Source of the DNA: Rhizophagus sp. LPA8_4_AMF
Lineage: Eukaryota > Glomeromycota > Glomeromycetes > Glomerales > Glomeraceae
DNA: 28,648 bases
Direction of reading: 5' to 3'
Assembly (NCBI GenBank): GCA_021464525.1
Contig: JADRCO010000660.1
Coordinates: 1-28,648, forward strand
Numbering within the stretch: the stretch's first letter is position 1; every line of letters begins with the position of its first letter. Shown here piece after piece: positions 10,003 through 19,829 of the stretch. The position numbers and the translations under genes are program-made. The notes beneath the pieces were generated by a model that was not told where the DNA came from, searched no databases, and worked only from the letters and a program-made list of their open reading frames with translations.

Positions 10003-11790
10003 CACTAAAAAAAAAATTTCGGTTTTCATGTTGAAACCATGTTAACATTTCGAGTTTTAATATCAGGCTTGGAAGTTTGAAATATGGCTAGTTGCACCAA
10101 GCACTAATAACGAAATTTAAATAAGTAGACGTGCAATATCTTTTTTAAAACATGCTAACTTGAAATAAGAGCTTTAAAAAAAAATCAGGGCATATCTTTT
10201 TAGTTTCCAATGAAATGACGGTGCATGTTTGTCCATCAACCTCTTTCAGTTGGTTTATTTATTTTTAATATGTAGTTAAAATTAATCATTTCTCTTAACA
10301 AAGGCTAATTTTTCCCGCCAAGATGGCACAATACAGTGCGATTAGTAAACATTCTATCTAATTCACCAAAGTGCACGCAAAAATTTTTGAGTTTTAAATT
10401 TGTGCGCGTTTCAAATACTGCGATTTTTACAGTGATAATATAAGGGTATGTAAAATTAGACTTATAATTGAATAGAATTTAATAATTCACAAAAGGTATT
10501 TGAAGACGTAATAATATATTCTATATTATTACGTTTTAGTCTAACTATAATGAACCTGGACATTATAATCTATTTGGGTACAATATATTCTACTATCGAG
10601 AAGGCTCAGTGAAATTTTGGCCTGATCTTTTGGGCGGAATATCATGATTGGATTTATGCAGTTTTTAGTAACGAGTTCTTTTCAGTGATACTAAACCCGC
10701 ATGAATTGGGTAGCTGGATGTCGAGATATAGTGTCTTAAATTTCTGACAGAAAATATGGAATAGCGCTGGTCTAAAAAATAATTTACTGCTCTTTACTGA
10801 TACACACATTCATGTAACATACGATATATTTCTAGTACTGTATATCTGAGGCTCATTTATGGTTAAAGCAATGAATATATTGAATTTATGAAATGAAAAT
10901 TCATTTCAACAAACTAGGATGTCAATGGGAACTAGGATGGATTTTTTTTTGTTATTAGCTGTCACCAGTGTCACACTGTCACTAGTTGCGTATAGGTACT
11001 GATGGCAGAACTGTTGATATATTTGCAATTCTAGCTTTGTTCATGGTTGGAGCATTAAACATGCCCGAATCTTTGCTGACAGTAAAAAAAATATTGGTGA
11101 TACTGATACTTATAGTGATACCTTTGTATGCTTTCTTCAAAGTTTTAGGCTGATTGATTATATTATATCTCTTTATATATGTCACTAAGAAAAATAGAAT
11201 TCTAGGAAAAAAAATTGTAATTCTTCACTAGTGAAGTAACTAAAGTATAGTTGCTCCATAAATAAAAATAAAATAAAAAAAAGTAAAAAAGTCTGATTTT
11301 CTTAAAAACTGATGGTGATACGATGACACCTATCTGGAAAGCATTCAATGATTCTAAATTTGTAAATATAAGTCTTTATTACCAAGATTTTTTTCATCAC
11401 CATGAAATTTATGGTGACAACTTTTTGCTTTACAAATACTTTATCCTTCTAAGATCCTTCAACTACCTCAAATTGCTCTGAGTCATCTTAGCAAGCTTTT
11501 TCTGATAGTACTGTTCCATTTTTTTGGTGCTTTCTAGCATAAATATCGCAAGTATCATACTTGGAAAAGGTTATTTACTTATTTTTGGTAACTAATCATG
11601 GTATCGGTCATATGATTTACCGATTAATCTTTTATTAAAAAAAAGTCTCTTTTTTTAGGCTGTACTAGCGTTAGTCTAATAATAAGCCACAGAATATGTA
11701 GATTGAAGTAACGAATTAAAGAATTTAACTTGTCAAGTATGAAACTAATATAAATATTGCCCTCTCACAATTAAAACCTTATTCTTTTAA
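10003..11790. other. Intergenic DNA with weak coding-like relics, unassigned
   Basis: No recognised gene. On the minus strand, about 11413-11563 reads coding-like (KYDTCDIYARKHQKNGTVLS, then DDSEQFEVVEGS and KDKVFVKQKVVT, broken by two stops), and about 10982-11185 reads TVSKDSGMFNAPTMNKARIA. Their composition is richer than background, but I cannot name a family. A perfect hairpin at 10506-10534 is listed separately. Confidence 0.4.
10506..10534. repeat. Perfect 13-bp hairpin with a 3-base loop
   Basis: ACGTAATAATATA (10506-10518) and TATATTATTACGT (10522-10534) are exact reverse complements around TTC. The CG-containing tips make chance somewhat less likely than for a pure A/T palindrome. 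No adjacent gene explains it. Confidence 0.6.
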
Positions 11791-11794
11791 CATA

Positions 11795-11988
11795 ATGCCT
11801 GTTCAATTTTTCACGAAATAAAGTCAAAATTACATTGAATTATTGAAAGATGATGAATATTATGATATTGAAGTTGGTGAAGATCCTAACGTAAAAATAT
11901 TTCGTTCTCACATGAATATTTTGTGTTGCCGTTCTCCATATTTACGATGAATTTAGCTTCCAACAAAAAAAAACAACGATAGCATATG
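11795..11988 (+). pseudogene. BTB-domain N-terminal relic (BTB/TLDc-type family)
   Basis: From ATG 11795 the frame reads MPVQFFTK, a stop, then SQNYIELLKDDEYYDIEVGE, DPNVKIFRSHMNILCCRSPY and LR, followed by two more stops. This is the start of a BTB (POZ) domain of the kind that in Rhizophagus-type fungi precedes BACK and TLDc domains: a short helix with LxxxYxxLL, Asp-Tyr-x-Asp-(I/V), Lys-x-F-(R/K)-x-H and RSPYLR. A shift near the Tyr-Asp-Ile segment has lost residues usual in the first strand. The coding match stops at about 11988, right where a 64-bp hairpin begins. BACK and TLDc parts are not seen downstream. Substrate-adaptor function for cullin-3 ligases is the family's usual role and is not expected from this relic. 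Confidence 0.8.
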
Positions 11989-11992
11989 TAAA

Positions 11993-12056
11993 TTATTTCA
12001 CGGATTTCGATGATTTTCACGGCGCAGCCGTAAAATCATGTGACTCCGTGAAATAA
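11993..12056. repeat. 64-bp near-perfect palindrome at the BTB breakpoint
   Basis: The outer arms TTATTTCACGGA (11993-12004) and TCCGTGAAATAA (12045-12056) are exact reverse complements. The inner arms ATGATTTTCACGGC (12010-12023) and GCCGTAAAATCAT (12027-12039) pair with one missing base around a GCA loop. The ACGG/CCGT words resemble those in the element at 9818-10002. It may be the end of, or a minimal copy of, a palindromic element that cut the BTB gene. Confidence 0.7.
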
Positions 12057-12980
12057 CTGGTTTATATCACGGTATCCGTACCAAAAGCTCTTTAATATAC
12101 TTATTTTGACTAATAATGATAGACTTTTTATTCCAATATCGATGGACTTTTTACCCATCTTTTTAAATAAACAACATCCTTTAGTGACTTGTGATTTTTA
12201 TTATAAATACTCTCTGTCTTGCTTTTGAATCTATAAAATATTTCAATTAACATCCGTCTTTCTCTAACTATTAAACTATTATCGTTATTCTATTTCGTCT
12301 TTCTTCTATTATTCTATTTCGTCATTCTTTTAGCTAATATTCATTCATCTTCTAACTATCACATAATTTCTGCTATTGATGTTAATGTTAGAGCTGGTCG
12401 TGACATTCTTATTTCTTATTTACAGGATCGCAAAACCATATCTTTATGGGGTTTTCTTCTGTGTCACCGAGAATTTATTTTTTCTTCATTAAACACATCT
12501 CAAGTGAATTGATGGATTTCTTTTAGATGAAATGAAAAATGTTGATCCAGAAAGGGTGTAATTCTTTTACTTTGCAAAGGTAGAATAACTTGTTGTCAGG
12601 GGTGCAAATTTTTGAACAAAAGAATTACTGGGTATGACTGTCTGGTAACCACTCCAGGCCCTCTACTTGGGCGTTCTATCTTTGTTGTTGGTAAAGAAAG
12701 GACTACCTATTCTAGTGGAGGAATAGATTATGTGCCTCTCTTTATCCTAAGTGAAATTTTGCACACAAACAAATATAGAAAAACTAGTTATTTAAATAGA
12801 TTAACACTTTTTATTTTTGTTTTAATCTTATCATCAGCTTAATTTTTTTAGCTTTCCTTTAATAATAGGTCAGGCTAGAATGTACTCGCCACGAAAGATA
12901 TGAAAAATTATTGGACTGATATAATTCAAGAATACAAAATAAAAGTAATCTATCTATACGTTTAAGAATATATATACATA
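12057..12980 (+). other. Unassigned coding-like relics
   Basis: A frame open from about 12303 to the stop at 12510-12512 reads HIISAIDVNVRAGRDILISY and then LQDRKTISLWGFLLCHREF. A second open frame from about 12600 to 12841 contains RITGYDCLVTTPGPLLGRSI. Composition is less AT-biased than the flanks and both look like pieces of one or two genes, but neither has a start codon in a credible place and I recognise no family. Splice joining between them was not convincing. Confidence 0.35.
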
Positions 12981-12983
12981 TAT

Positions 12984-13145
12984 GAGACAATCCAGGAAGG
13001 GGAAGGGAAGGGAACGAGAAAGAGTGAGGGAATAAAGGGGAAAGGAAAGGGAAAGAGGGAAGCGAGAGAGGGGAAAGAGAAAAGAGCGAGGATAAGGGAA
13101 AGGGAAAGGAAGGGAGGGAAAACGGAAGAAGAGCGAGGGAATACA
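12984..13145 (+). repeat. Purine-rich tract with G-quadruplex potential
   Basis: About 160 bp consist almost only of A and G on the plus strand, built from GGGAAA, GGGAAG and GAGCGAGG-like words, amid DNA that is otherwise strongly AT. At 13096-13118 four runs of GGG are spaced by 3, 7 and 1 bases, meeting the common G-quadruplex rule; 12999-13012 has three further runs. Apparent serine/proline/phenylalanine-rich frames on the minus strand are products of this tract and are not taken as genes. Confidence 0.8.
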
Positions 13146-13159
13146 CAACATACACAACT

Positions 13160-13980
13160 TTTTATTGTGTTTAGGCCGTTATTACTGTCGTTGTCTATTT
13201 CCATTAGGTTTTTCTGATTTTCGATTTTTATCCTTTTTTGACTAATTATTTTTTCGTATATCCAAATGATATTTTTTTCTTTAGATATTAATTCTACTCC
13301 TTCATTTACTAACGCGTCTTCCGTATCATTAGCTAGTTGTTCCCAATCTTTTTCGTCTAGTTCTAGTTACTTTTCATGTATTAGATCAGTTTCTATTGTT
13401 TTAATTAATTGTTTTTTATAGTTACTGTTTTTTATCTTTCTTTAATTTTAATTTTAATAGTTAAGATTTCGTGGTCTGATTTAATTTTCTTACTACTAAT
13501 ATTAACCTCGTGTTGTACTATTTTATCCTAAATCTCTCAATACTGGATTTCAATATCCCGGATAATTATTTGAGCGGAACCCAGTTTCACTAGATGAAAT
13601 TTAAATTATAAATACGTAACTTTGTAACTTTATTAATTATGGGCAACTATTACAGGATCGTGAAGGAAAGGAAAAACTGAACATTACATTTTTTAAATAA
13701 ATCTTTTTCAAATGGTTCTTCATAGCATATTAAATATACGAATTGTTACTTATCATGCCCATTACCATTACCTAAAAATCAGATTGTACAAGAAACTGAA
13801 ATTTTTTAAATTATTTAAATTTTGGTAATTTCGGTAAATAATAATAATTTACCTAATACGAAATCAAACTTGTTAGAACTCAGGTATAATCGGTGATCGG
13901 CGAGAAACATTACAAAATGTTCACAAAAAAAAAATTTCTTTTTTTTTACTATCAATCATCTTTCTCTATTTTTAATTTTT
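13160..13980. other. Region upstream of the FIST gene, no gene recognised
   Basis: No coding-like frame on either strand. The last 100 bp before the FIST gene contain ATAATAATAATTTACC and a poly-A/T stretch that may be promoter or 5' leader. An in-frame upstream ATG at 13917 would add 24 hydrophobic residues to the FIST protein. Confidence 0.5.
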
Positions 13981-13988
13981 TTATACCA

Positions 13989-15902
13989 ATGACTTTATTA
14001 AATTTAGTTCGCAATTTAAATAGATCATCCAATTTTAACCCTTTATTAACAAATTTTAAAAAGCAACCATTTAATTCATTTAATGATTCTAAAAAATTAT
14101 TGACAACTTTAAGTGCAAGTCACATTTCAATTAAAGAAGCAATTGATACTCTTAGCGAATCTTCACCTAAAGAATGTGATGTTTGTTTGGTATTTGTATC
14201 AAGAACTTATGAATTAAAAGATATTGAAATTATTCCTCAATATCTTTATTCAAAATTTAAACCAAAATTTTTAGTAGGATGCGTTGTTGATAAAATTTAT
14301 AATAATAATAATACCCAAAATAATGGTCATGGTATCTCATTATTATTGGGAAATTGGAAAAATTTTAGTGGATTTTGTACAAATATTACAGGACCAAAAC
14401 ATCAATTTAAGTCAAATTCTGTTGGTAGATGGAAAAGTCTTGATGATATTAAAAATGATAATGAATCATTTGATTTATTTGATATTAATAAATTTAAATC
14501 TATTTCAAGTGTTCCTAATGAATTTGATTTACCCGAAGAATTGAAAATATTAAAAAATAAGAATATAAAGTAATTTTATATATATATATTGTTTATTTTA
14601 TTTTTTTATTTTTATTTTTTAAATAAATATTTCATTAAATGAATTTTAATTATTTAGCCCGGACTTGATTTTCTTGGTTTCCGATTCCGAGCCATATCAA
14701 TTCTTGGAAAGTTTGGATCATCATTTTCCTACAAGTAAAAAGGTTTGTCCTTTTCTAACATTTTTTCTTATTAATTTATATTATCTTGCTAACAATTTTT
14801 TTTGTTAAATTAGATTGGAATAATTGGGTAATTAAATTTCTTTAAAAAAATCATAATATACTTTTTACAAAACTAATGAATTTTACTATAATAAATATTA
14901 GGACATCAACTCCTTTCATAACAGGTCAACCTTTTAGTTTATTTCATAATAATAATATATTTTCTAGAGGTACAATAGGAGTAGCATTTACAGCTGAATC
15001 ACCAAATGAATTCAAAAATCAATTTCAAATTGAACATCCTTCATTAAGTACCATTGGAGATCCATTAAAAATTACAAGGTATTTTTATTTTAGAAATTTA
15101 AGAACTTTTAAATAAATTTTTTTACCTAAAATATTTTTATTATTCAAGTTGTCGTGGAAATATAATCCTGAAACTTGATGGAACGAATCCAACTAAATTA
15201 CTTCTTGATAAATTACAATTCGTTGATGATAAAAAAATTTTATCAAAAGAAACTGAATTATATATTGGATTATATAATCCCGATAATAAAGAGAATCAAT
15301 TGGATGTAATTTATTTATTTTAATATATCTATTTATTAATAATATTACATAAAAATAAGAATTTAGATATTATTTTTTTTATAATTATAGGAATCTACTT
15401 TAATAGTCTATAAAATAACAAGTGGGGATCTTGTAAAAGGAAATTTGGCCGTTGATACTATAATGGATCTTAAAGAAGGTCAATTCGTCAAGGTAATCAA
15501 TCTTATAATAATATGTATATTTAATAAATATTAATAAATCTTTATTTATTTCAGTTATTTTATAAAAAAAACGAACCTGATACAACCTTACTACAAAATA
15601 AATTAAAAGATCATGATGGTAAAATAACATTAAAAAAAATCCTTAAAATATTTAAAATATGATTTTATTATTAAATAAAAAAAAATTCATTTATTTATTT
15701 ATTAACAGATGAAACACAAATTATATTAACAATGACAGACCAAGATACTATGGATTCAACATCTTTATTAAGGTTAAATAATAATAAAAATAGTTTCGGG
15801 GCTACAAGTGAAAATGGAATTATAATTGGTAAAGGTAAAAATAAAAATACATGGGTTTGTAATGTACCTTATTCAACTGCTAGTTTATTACTTTCTAAAT
15901 GA
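13989..15902 (+). CDS. FIST-domain protein, probably mitochondrial (8 exons, 457 aa)
   Basis: Exons: 13989-14569, 14658-14742, 14814-14827, 14902-15078, 15149-15305, 15391-15492, 15555-15618 and 15709-15902. All seven introns are GT...AG, 60-90 bp and AT-rich, and the phases agree throughout. FIST (F-box and intracellular signal transduction) domains are sensory or ligand-binding modules found in bacterial signalling proteins, in FBXO22 and in fungal proteins. The N-terminal half holds CDVCLVFVSRTYELKDIEII (residues 64-83), then FLVGCVVDK, and later PDLIFLVSDSEPYQFLE (195-211) and IGIIGTSTPFITG (223-235). The C-terminal half has GNIILKLDGTNP, YIGLYNPD, GNLAVDTIMDLKEGQFVK and a GKGKNKNTW segment near the end, as in FIST_C. 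The first 25 residues (MTLLNLVRNLNRSS...) lack acids and are Arg/Ser/Asn-rich, like a mitochondrial presequence. ATG 13989 was chosen for this reason; ATG 13917 is an alternative. No inactivating change was seen. Confidence 0.85.
14814..14827 (+). other. 14-bp microexon of the FIST gene
   Basis: This short exon (ATTGGAATAATTGG) is bounded by TTAG and GTAATT. It is needed to keep frame between PTSKK and GTSTPF, supplying IGIIG, a glycine-rich turn expected just before the TPF motif. The exon is phase 0 at its start and leaves two bases of a glycine codon. Confidence 0.75.
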
Positions 15903-17573
15903 AAAATAATGAGATATTTACAAAATGTTATAAGAATTTTTTTTTTTTTTAAAAAAAATATATTTATATATTTATTTAGAATAATATACGACTTTGTAAA
16001 ATTGACAAATATATTTTTTTCGGGATCTATTTTTGTGAAAAAAAAAAATTTAGTAAGAAAAATTCCAAATGAGTACTCACGCTGAAAATAAAGTTGCGAA
16101 TCGCGAAATTTTACTCATAACAGAAACTCATTAACGCTTGTCATATCTGCAAAACTTATTAGGCGCGAACTTGATTGCCATAAAGATAGTTTTTTAGAAA
16201 TTTCGAAATTTCCTAGACTATAGAGTTAGAGGCTTATTTTTTAAAGAAAAAATCTGGAATAGTAGTATGTCTTAATATAAATGAATGAATTTCAGCCGTA
16301 ATCAAGATATATCTTTTACAAGCAATAAATAAATATATCTATATATAATCTGTACATATGAACAAGTTTCGCTTTTTTCAATTATGGCGATTGTGGGTTT
16401 CTTGTACAATTTCTATTATAAATTAGCAACCTAAAATTTATAAAAAATAAAAATAAAAAATTATTACATCTTTGTATTTTTACCTCATTTTTAGAAATTA
16501 TGAAGAGAAAACTTCAGTATTTGCACGCTTTGATGAATAGTAGAAGTCAGATTTGAGAAATAATGTTCAATTAACTCTATCAACTATGTAGATTTTGAAA
16601 AGGTGACAATTAATGCACTATAGAGTGAATTTACTAATGTTATATTTACTTATCTCATTTAAATACTATGGTATTGATGAGCATATTAATTGCTATGCAA
16701 TAACGCTTTGGCATTTTTATCATCACATGGAAATTGATAAGTTTGATAATCTAAAACAAGAAAACCTTTAGAAGCAAATAACTAATGTGATACGATAGTT
16801 TGAAGACAATTATGTTTATGAAAGAGTATACCGACAATTGAGTAACAATAATAAATTCGCAATTAACTTCTCTTTCACCACAGTAATGGTTTGTTTATAT
16901 CGATTCAATTGAACTAGGAATCTTATTAAAGTTGAAGCTAGTAGGCGTTGACGTCGAGGAACTTCAGTTAGCCAAGCACATATAGGATTTTATAGAATTT
17001 CAAAAAGAACAAACGCCCAAAACAATTTAACTGAGCGAGAAAAAGAGCTATGACTTTTCCTAATGGTCAAATAATAGATACCCTTCGGGAAATTGAAATT
17101 ACACACATCATCACCTTGTACATAACTTGTAAGGATAGAAAAAGAATTCTATATTTAAAATAAAAATAGAATTGCTTTATATTTCAAAAAATTGCATTAT
17201 TATTAAATTATACGGTACATACAATTTAGTCCCAACAACTAAATTTAATGAATTCAAATTACTGATACTCCCTCAAAAAAAACAAGAATATTTTGGCCGC
17301 TATACACTGACCAGAATTATGTGTAAATCTACTATAAAATCTGGCTAGAATTATGTATAAGTCTGGTCAGAATTAAGAATTATAAACTATACGTATCACG
17401 TGATATAAAGATGGTGCAAGTCTTTAAATTTACGTTTTTTTTTTTTTTTAAAAAAAAAATATATACACTAAATGCATTAATAAATATTTTATTTGCAGAA
17501 AGATTTTTAACCCGCGATAAAACGAATATATTATACATATTTGTACAAAATTGTATATATGTTTATGTAAGAA
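15903..17573. other. Gap between the FIST gene and the TLDc pseudogene; no gene recognised
   Basis: Contains the FIST 3' end, a T14-A8 tract at 15937-15958 and a similar T15-A10 tract at 17435-17459, each followed by TATAT. A 16-bp perfect palindrome GAAATTTCGAAATTTC is at 16197-16212. Near 17283-17345 lie two possible Tc1-type ends, listed separately. The stretch 16500-17110 has fewer A/T runs than average but shows no protein motif I can name. Confidence 0.5.
17283..17378. repeat. Possible back-to-back Tc1-type ends with short direct repeats
   Basis: Read on the minus strand from about 17305, TATAGCGGCCAAAATATTCT resembles Tc1/mariner termini. Immediately to the right, on the plus strand, TATACACTGACCAGAATTAT begins a second such end. 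Three imperfect direct repeats of TGRCYAGAATTA(TGTRTAA) follow at about 17307, 17340 and 17367, a pattern known from Tc1 elements with binding-site repeats in their ends. No partner ends were found, so both would be solo termini. Confidence 0.35.
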
Positions 17574-18475
17574 TTATTCTTTTCTCTTAACTTGAAAAAT
17601 TTCATAATCGTTAATTTTAAATCTATAAACATTCATAATTCTTTCATCATAATTGTTATACTTATACTCTCCGCTAAATAATAGTAAATCAAAACTAAAT
17701 CCCACATCAAAACTACTATCACCGTCAAAAATGGCAAAGTCTGAATTTTTTATTCTACAAAGAATATAATCAATATTTCCATCAGACTTGAATGAAGATA
17801 TAAAACTTTTGATCGTTGGTTTGTACTAGTCCATGGATTTGGATTATATCCGCCAACAATATCATTTTTATTATCAATTCTTACTAAAATTAGTGTTGGC
17901 CCTTTATTATCACATAAAGAATGAAATTTTACTTTTGTCATGCTATCCCAACTTCCCTCTGATAATAATAAGAAATTATTATTAATACTACTAATGTCTC
18001 CTGATTCATTTTCCGTCAATCCAATGTGATATATCGTTTGATTTTCTGATTATTAATTATCTTAGAAACGGGTTTCATAAGAGGTCGAACAACTACAGGA
18101 GGCTATGCTAGAGTATTCTTTCCTAGTAAAATAAGGAAAAAATCAAAAGTTAATTTTGACAGAAATTAAGATGTAAAAAAAGAAAAGAAATAATACGTTG
18201 TAATCCAGGTGGCTGTTTTCCCATACTATGTCGTCGCTTAAAACGATTTGAATTTTTTTTTTTTTCATTTCACGAGGTGGAAGTGCATCATAAGGTGGTG
18301 AAGTCTTTTTTGTAAGATAATATTCTTCTAACTGTTCCACTAATTTTTTTGGTAATACATCTTTGTAAGAGCGAACACAATTAAAATAATCCTCTGAAGA
18401 TATTGTAAAAAATCTAATATATGGAACAAAATCTCTTATTCGTTCTTCAATTTAATTGTATCAGATGAATTCCAC

Positions 18476-18819
18476 TTTCGAAGTAGGGATTGGAATCGAT
18501 TCCCCCAAAATCGAATTAATCGAAAATCGAATCAGAATCGATTAATCGAAAATCGCACCAAAAAATCGAATCTATAATGCCGGCTCAAATTACAAAATTA
18601 AAACTCACGTGACTTCGGATAAATAGTTTAGCCACCGAGTAAGTGATGTTACACAAAATTTTATTGCACATTTTTGTGTTACACAAATTTTGTAATTCGG
18701 GCCAGCACTATAAACTCGGCCTGAGTTACCGGCGATCACTTGAGATTCGATTAATCGTGATTAATCGATTCTAGAATCGATTCTCAAAATTAGAATCGAT
18801 TCCAATCCCTATTTCGAAG
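18476..18819. mobile_element. hAT-like MITE (328 bp) with perfect 19-bp ends and 8-bp target duplication
   Basis: The element is 18484-18811. The end TAGGGATTGGAATCGATTC is exactly inverted at 18793-18811. An exact 8-bp duplication TTTCGAAG flanks it (18476-18483 and 18812-18819). Subterminal zones are packed with AATCGATT and ATTAATCGA words, several of them palindromic. It sits within the BACK-TLDc part of the pseudogene; the host reading (DLRKWNSSDTIKLKN) continues on the far side once the insertion and one duplication are set aside. It contains a second, nested element. Confidence 0.93.
18573..18712. mobile_element. Nested mariner-like MITE (140 bp) inside the hAT-like MITE
   Basis: The two ends are 27-bp inverted repeats of the form TATARTGCYGGCYCRAATTA followed by CAAAATT; 23 of 27 positions agree and the four differences are all transitions. 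The element begins and ends in TATA, consistent with TA target duplication as in Tc1/mariner. Inside are two copies of GTTACACAAA and an E-box-like CACGTG. No coding capacity. Removing it leaves a typical compact hAT MITE of about 188 bp. Confidence 0.8.
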
Positions 18820-19497
18820 GTCTCTGTCAATAGGAGGTTCTTATTCACACGCCCATGTAACTAAACAACTCCATATTTCAACTTCTGGAAGAGATATATC
18901 ATCACATTTAATTAAATTTAATAAAATTTTCTTTTTTAAAGTAGGAAATAATCTGATATAAATATTAATTCTGGATCTTTTTTATAATTCCTTCACAGTA
19001 AGTTTGTAATTCTTTACGACTTTCATGATTTAAAGTAGTTTGATATACTCTAATTAAATTGTTTTCGATCCAATTTTCAATAAAAAAATTTTGAAGATAA
19101 TCGACCATATCAATAAGTTTTAAATTATCGGCTGTGATGATAAATCAAACATAACATCATCATCTCCTTGTATGAAAATTTCCCAGTATAAATATATCTA
19201 ATTAAAAAAAATAGATCTTAGTTTTAATAACGAAATTATTGATAAACAAATGTATTATTATAAAAAAAAATTTTTTTTACTAAACATATTCGCCATTTTT
19301 TTAGTGAGTTCATTATTTATAAGATTACAAAAATATTCTGATCTAAGTTTTAATATTACTGAATGTGCTTTAAAATTTTTTTGTTCAACTTCAATTATAA
19401 CCTTATAATCATTATTATTATCTTTCTCAAGATTCTTGTAAAGATTCTTTAAATCTCTTAATAAAGGAGGTTTTAAATCCACAATATCATCAGTCAT

Positions 19498-19829
19498 TTT
19501 TTTATAAATAAAAAACTAATAATAATAATAATAGAACGTTAAGTCTCGACAGAACAAATAATACTTTTTTTTTTAGAAAAAAAATTGGCCAGAAAAAAAA
19601 TTGATCAGGAAAAAGAAAACATATCCCTCATTTTTTCGCTATATTTATACAGTTATTTGTGTTACAGCATATTTTCCGGAGTTCATGAAAGAAAATGAAA
19701 TGTCTGATTTTGTAAAGCTCATGCAATATAATCAAGAATAGAAATATATATAACATACTGTATAGTGACGTAACTGACGCATGTTCTAGAGTCAATATAA
19801 AATGCCCATCATTTTTTTTTATAGCTTCA
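19498..19829. other. Upstream region of the TLDc pseudogene
   Basis: No coding-like frame. It contains two near-identical words, AGAAAAAAAATTGGCC and AGAAAAAAAATTGATC, at about 19576-19607. It would hold the old promoter of the minus-strand BTB-TLDc gene, but no definite element can be named. Confidence 0.4.

Larger units (their letters stand above)
17574..19497 (-). pseudogene. BTB-BACK-TLDc gene, broken and carrying nested MITEs
   Basis: Minus strand. From ATG at 19497 the BTB domain reads LLRDLKNLYKNLEKDNNNDY, KVIIEVEQKNFKAHSVILKL and RSEYFCNLI (19497-19258). The end of BTB (YIYTGKFS) and BACK follow at about 18830-19200, with NLKLIDMVDYLQNFFIENW, VYQTTLNHESRKELQTYC and SLPEVEIWSCLVTWACE. 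After a MITE insertion at 18484-18811 come VPYIRFFTISSEDYFNCVRS and LPKKLVEQLEEYYL (about 18320-18450). TLDc spans about 18020-17574: FLLLSEGSWDSMTKVKFHSL, CDNKGPTLILVRIDN, GGYNPNPW, then after a frame change DFAIFDGDSSFDVGFSFDLL and VYRFKINDYEIFQV, with the stop at 17574. Breaks seen: frame changes after the BTB domain, in the YTGKFS-DDD region, in BACK, before VPYIRFF and after NPWTS; stops in BACK; the MITE. TLDc proteins are linked to oxidative-stress and V-ATPase functions and BTB to cullin-3 ligases. The GGYNP motif identifies TLDc with good confidence. Confidence 0.9.

Noticed and set aside
12859-13204. Three overlapping Ser/Pro/Phe/Leu-rich frames on the minus strand
   Set aside because: They are translations of the purine-rich tract in all frames, which is typical of low-complexity DNA.
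13893-13988. Extension of the FIST protein upstream to 13893
   Set aside because: The frame there begins with GTG, not a normal nuclear start. ATG 13917 is possible, but the Lys/Phe-rich segment it adds is less like a presequence than the one from ATG 13989.
14284-14544. Second frame of 86 residues inside the FIST gene
   Set aside because: It lies in exon 1 of the FIST gene in another frame and has Ile/Met-rich composition of a shadow.
18606-18611. CACGTG as a regulatory E-box
   Set aside because: The word also occurs at scattered places (about 17396, 20717, 23767, 27724) with no link to gene starts, and this one is inside a MITE.
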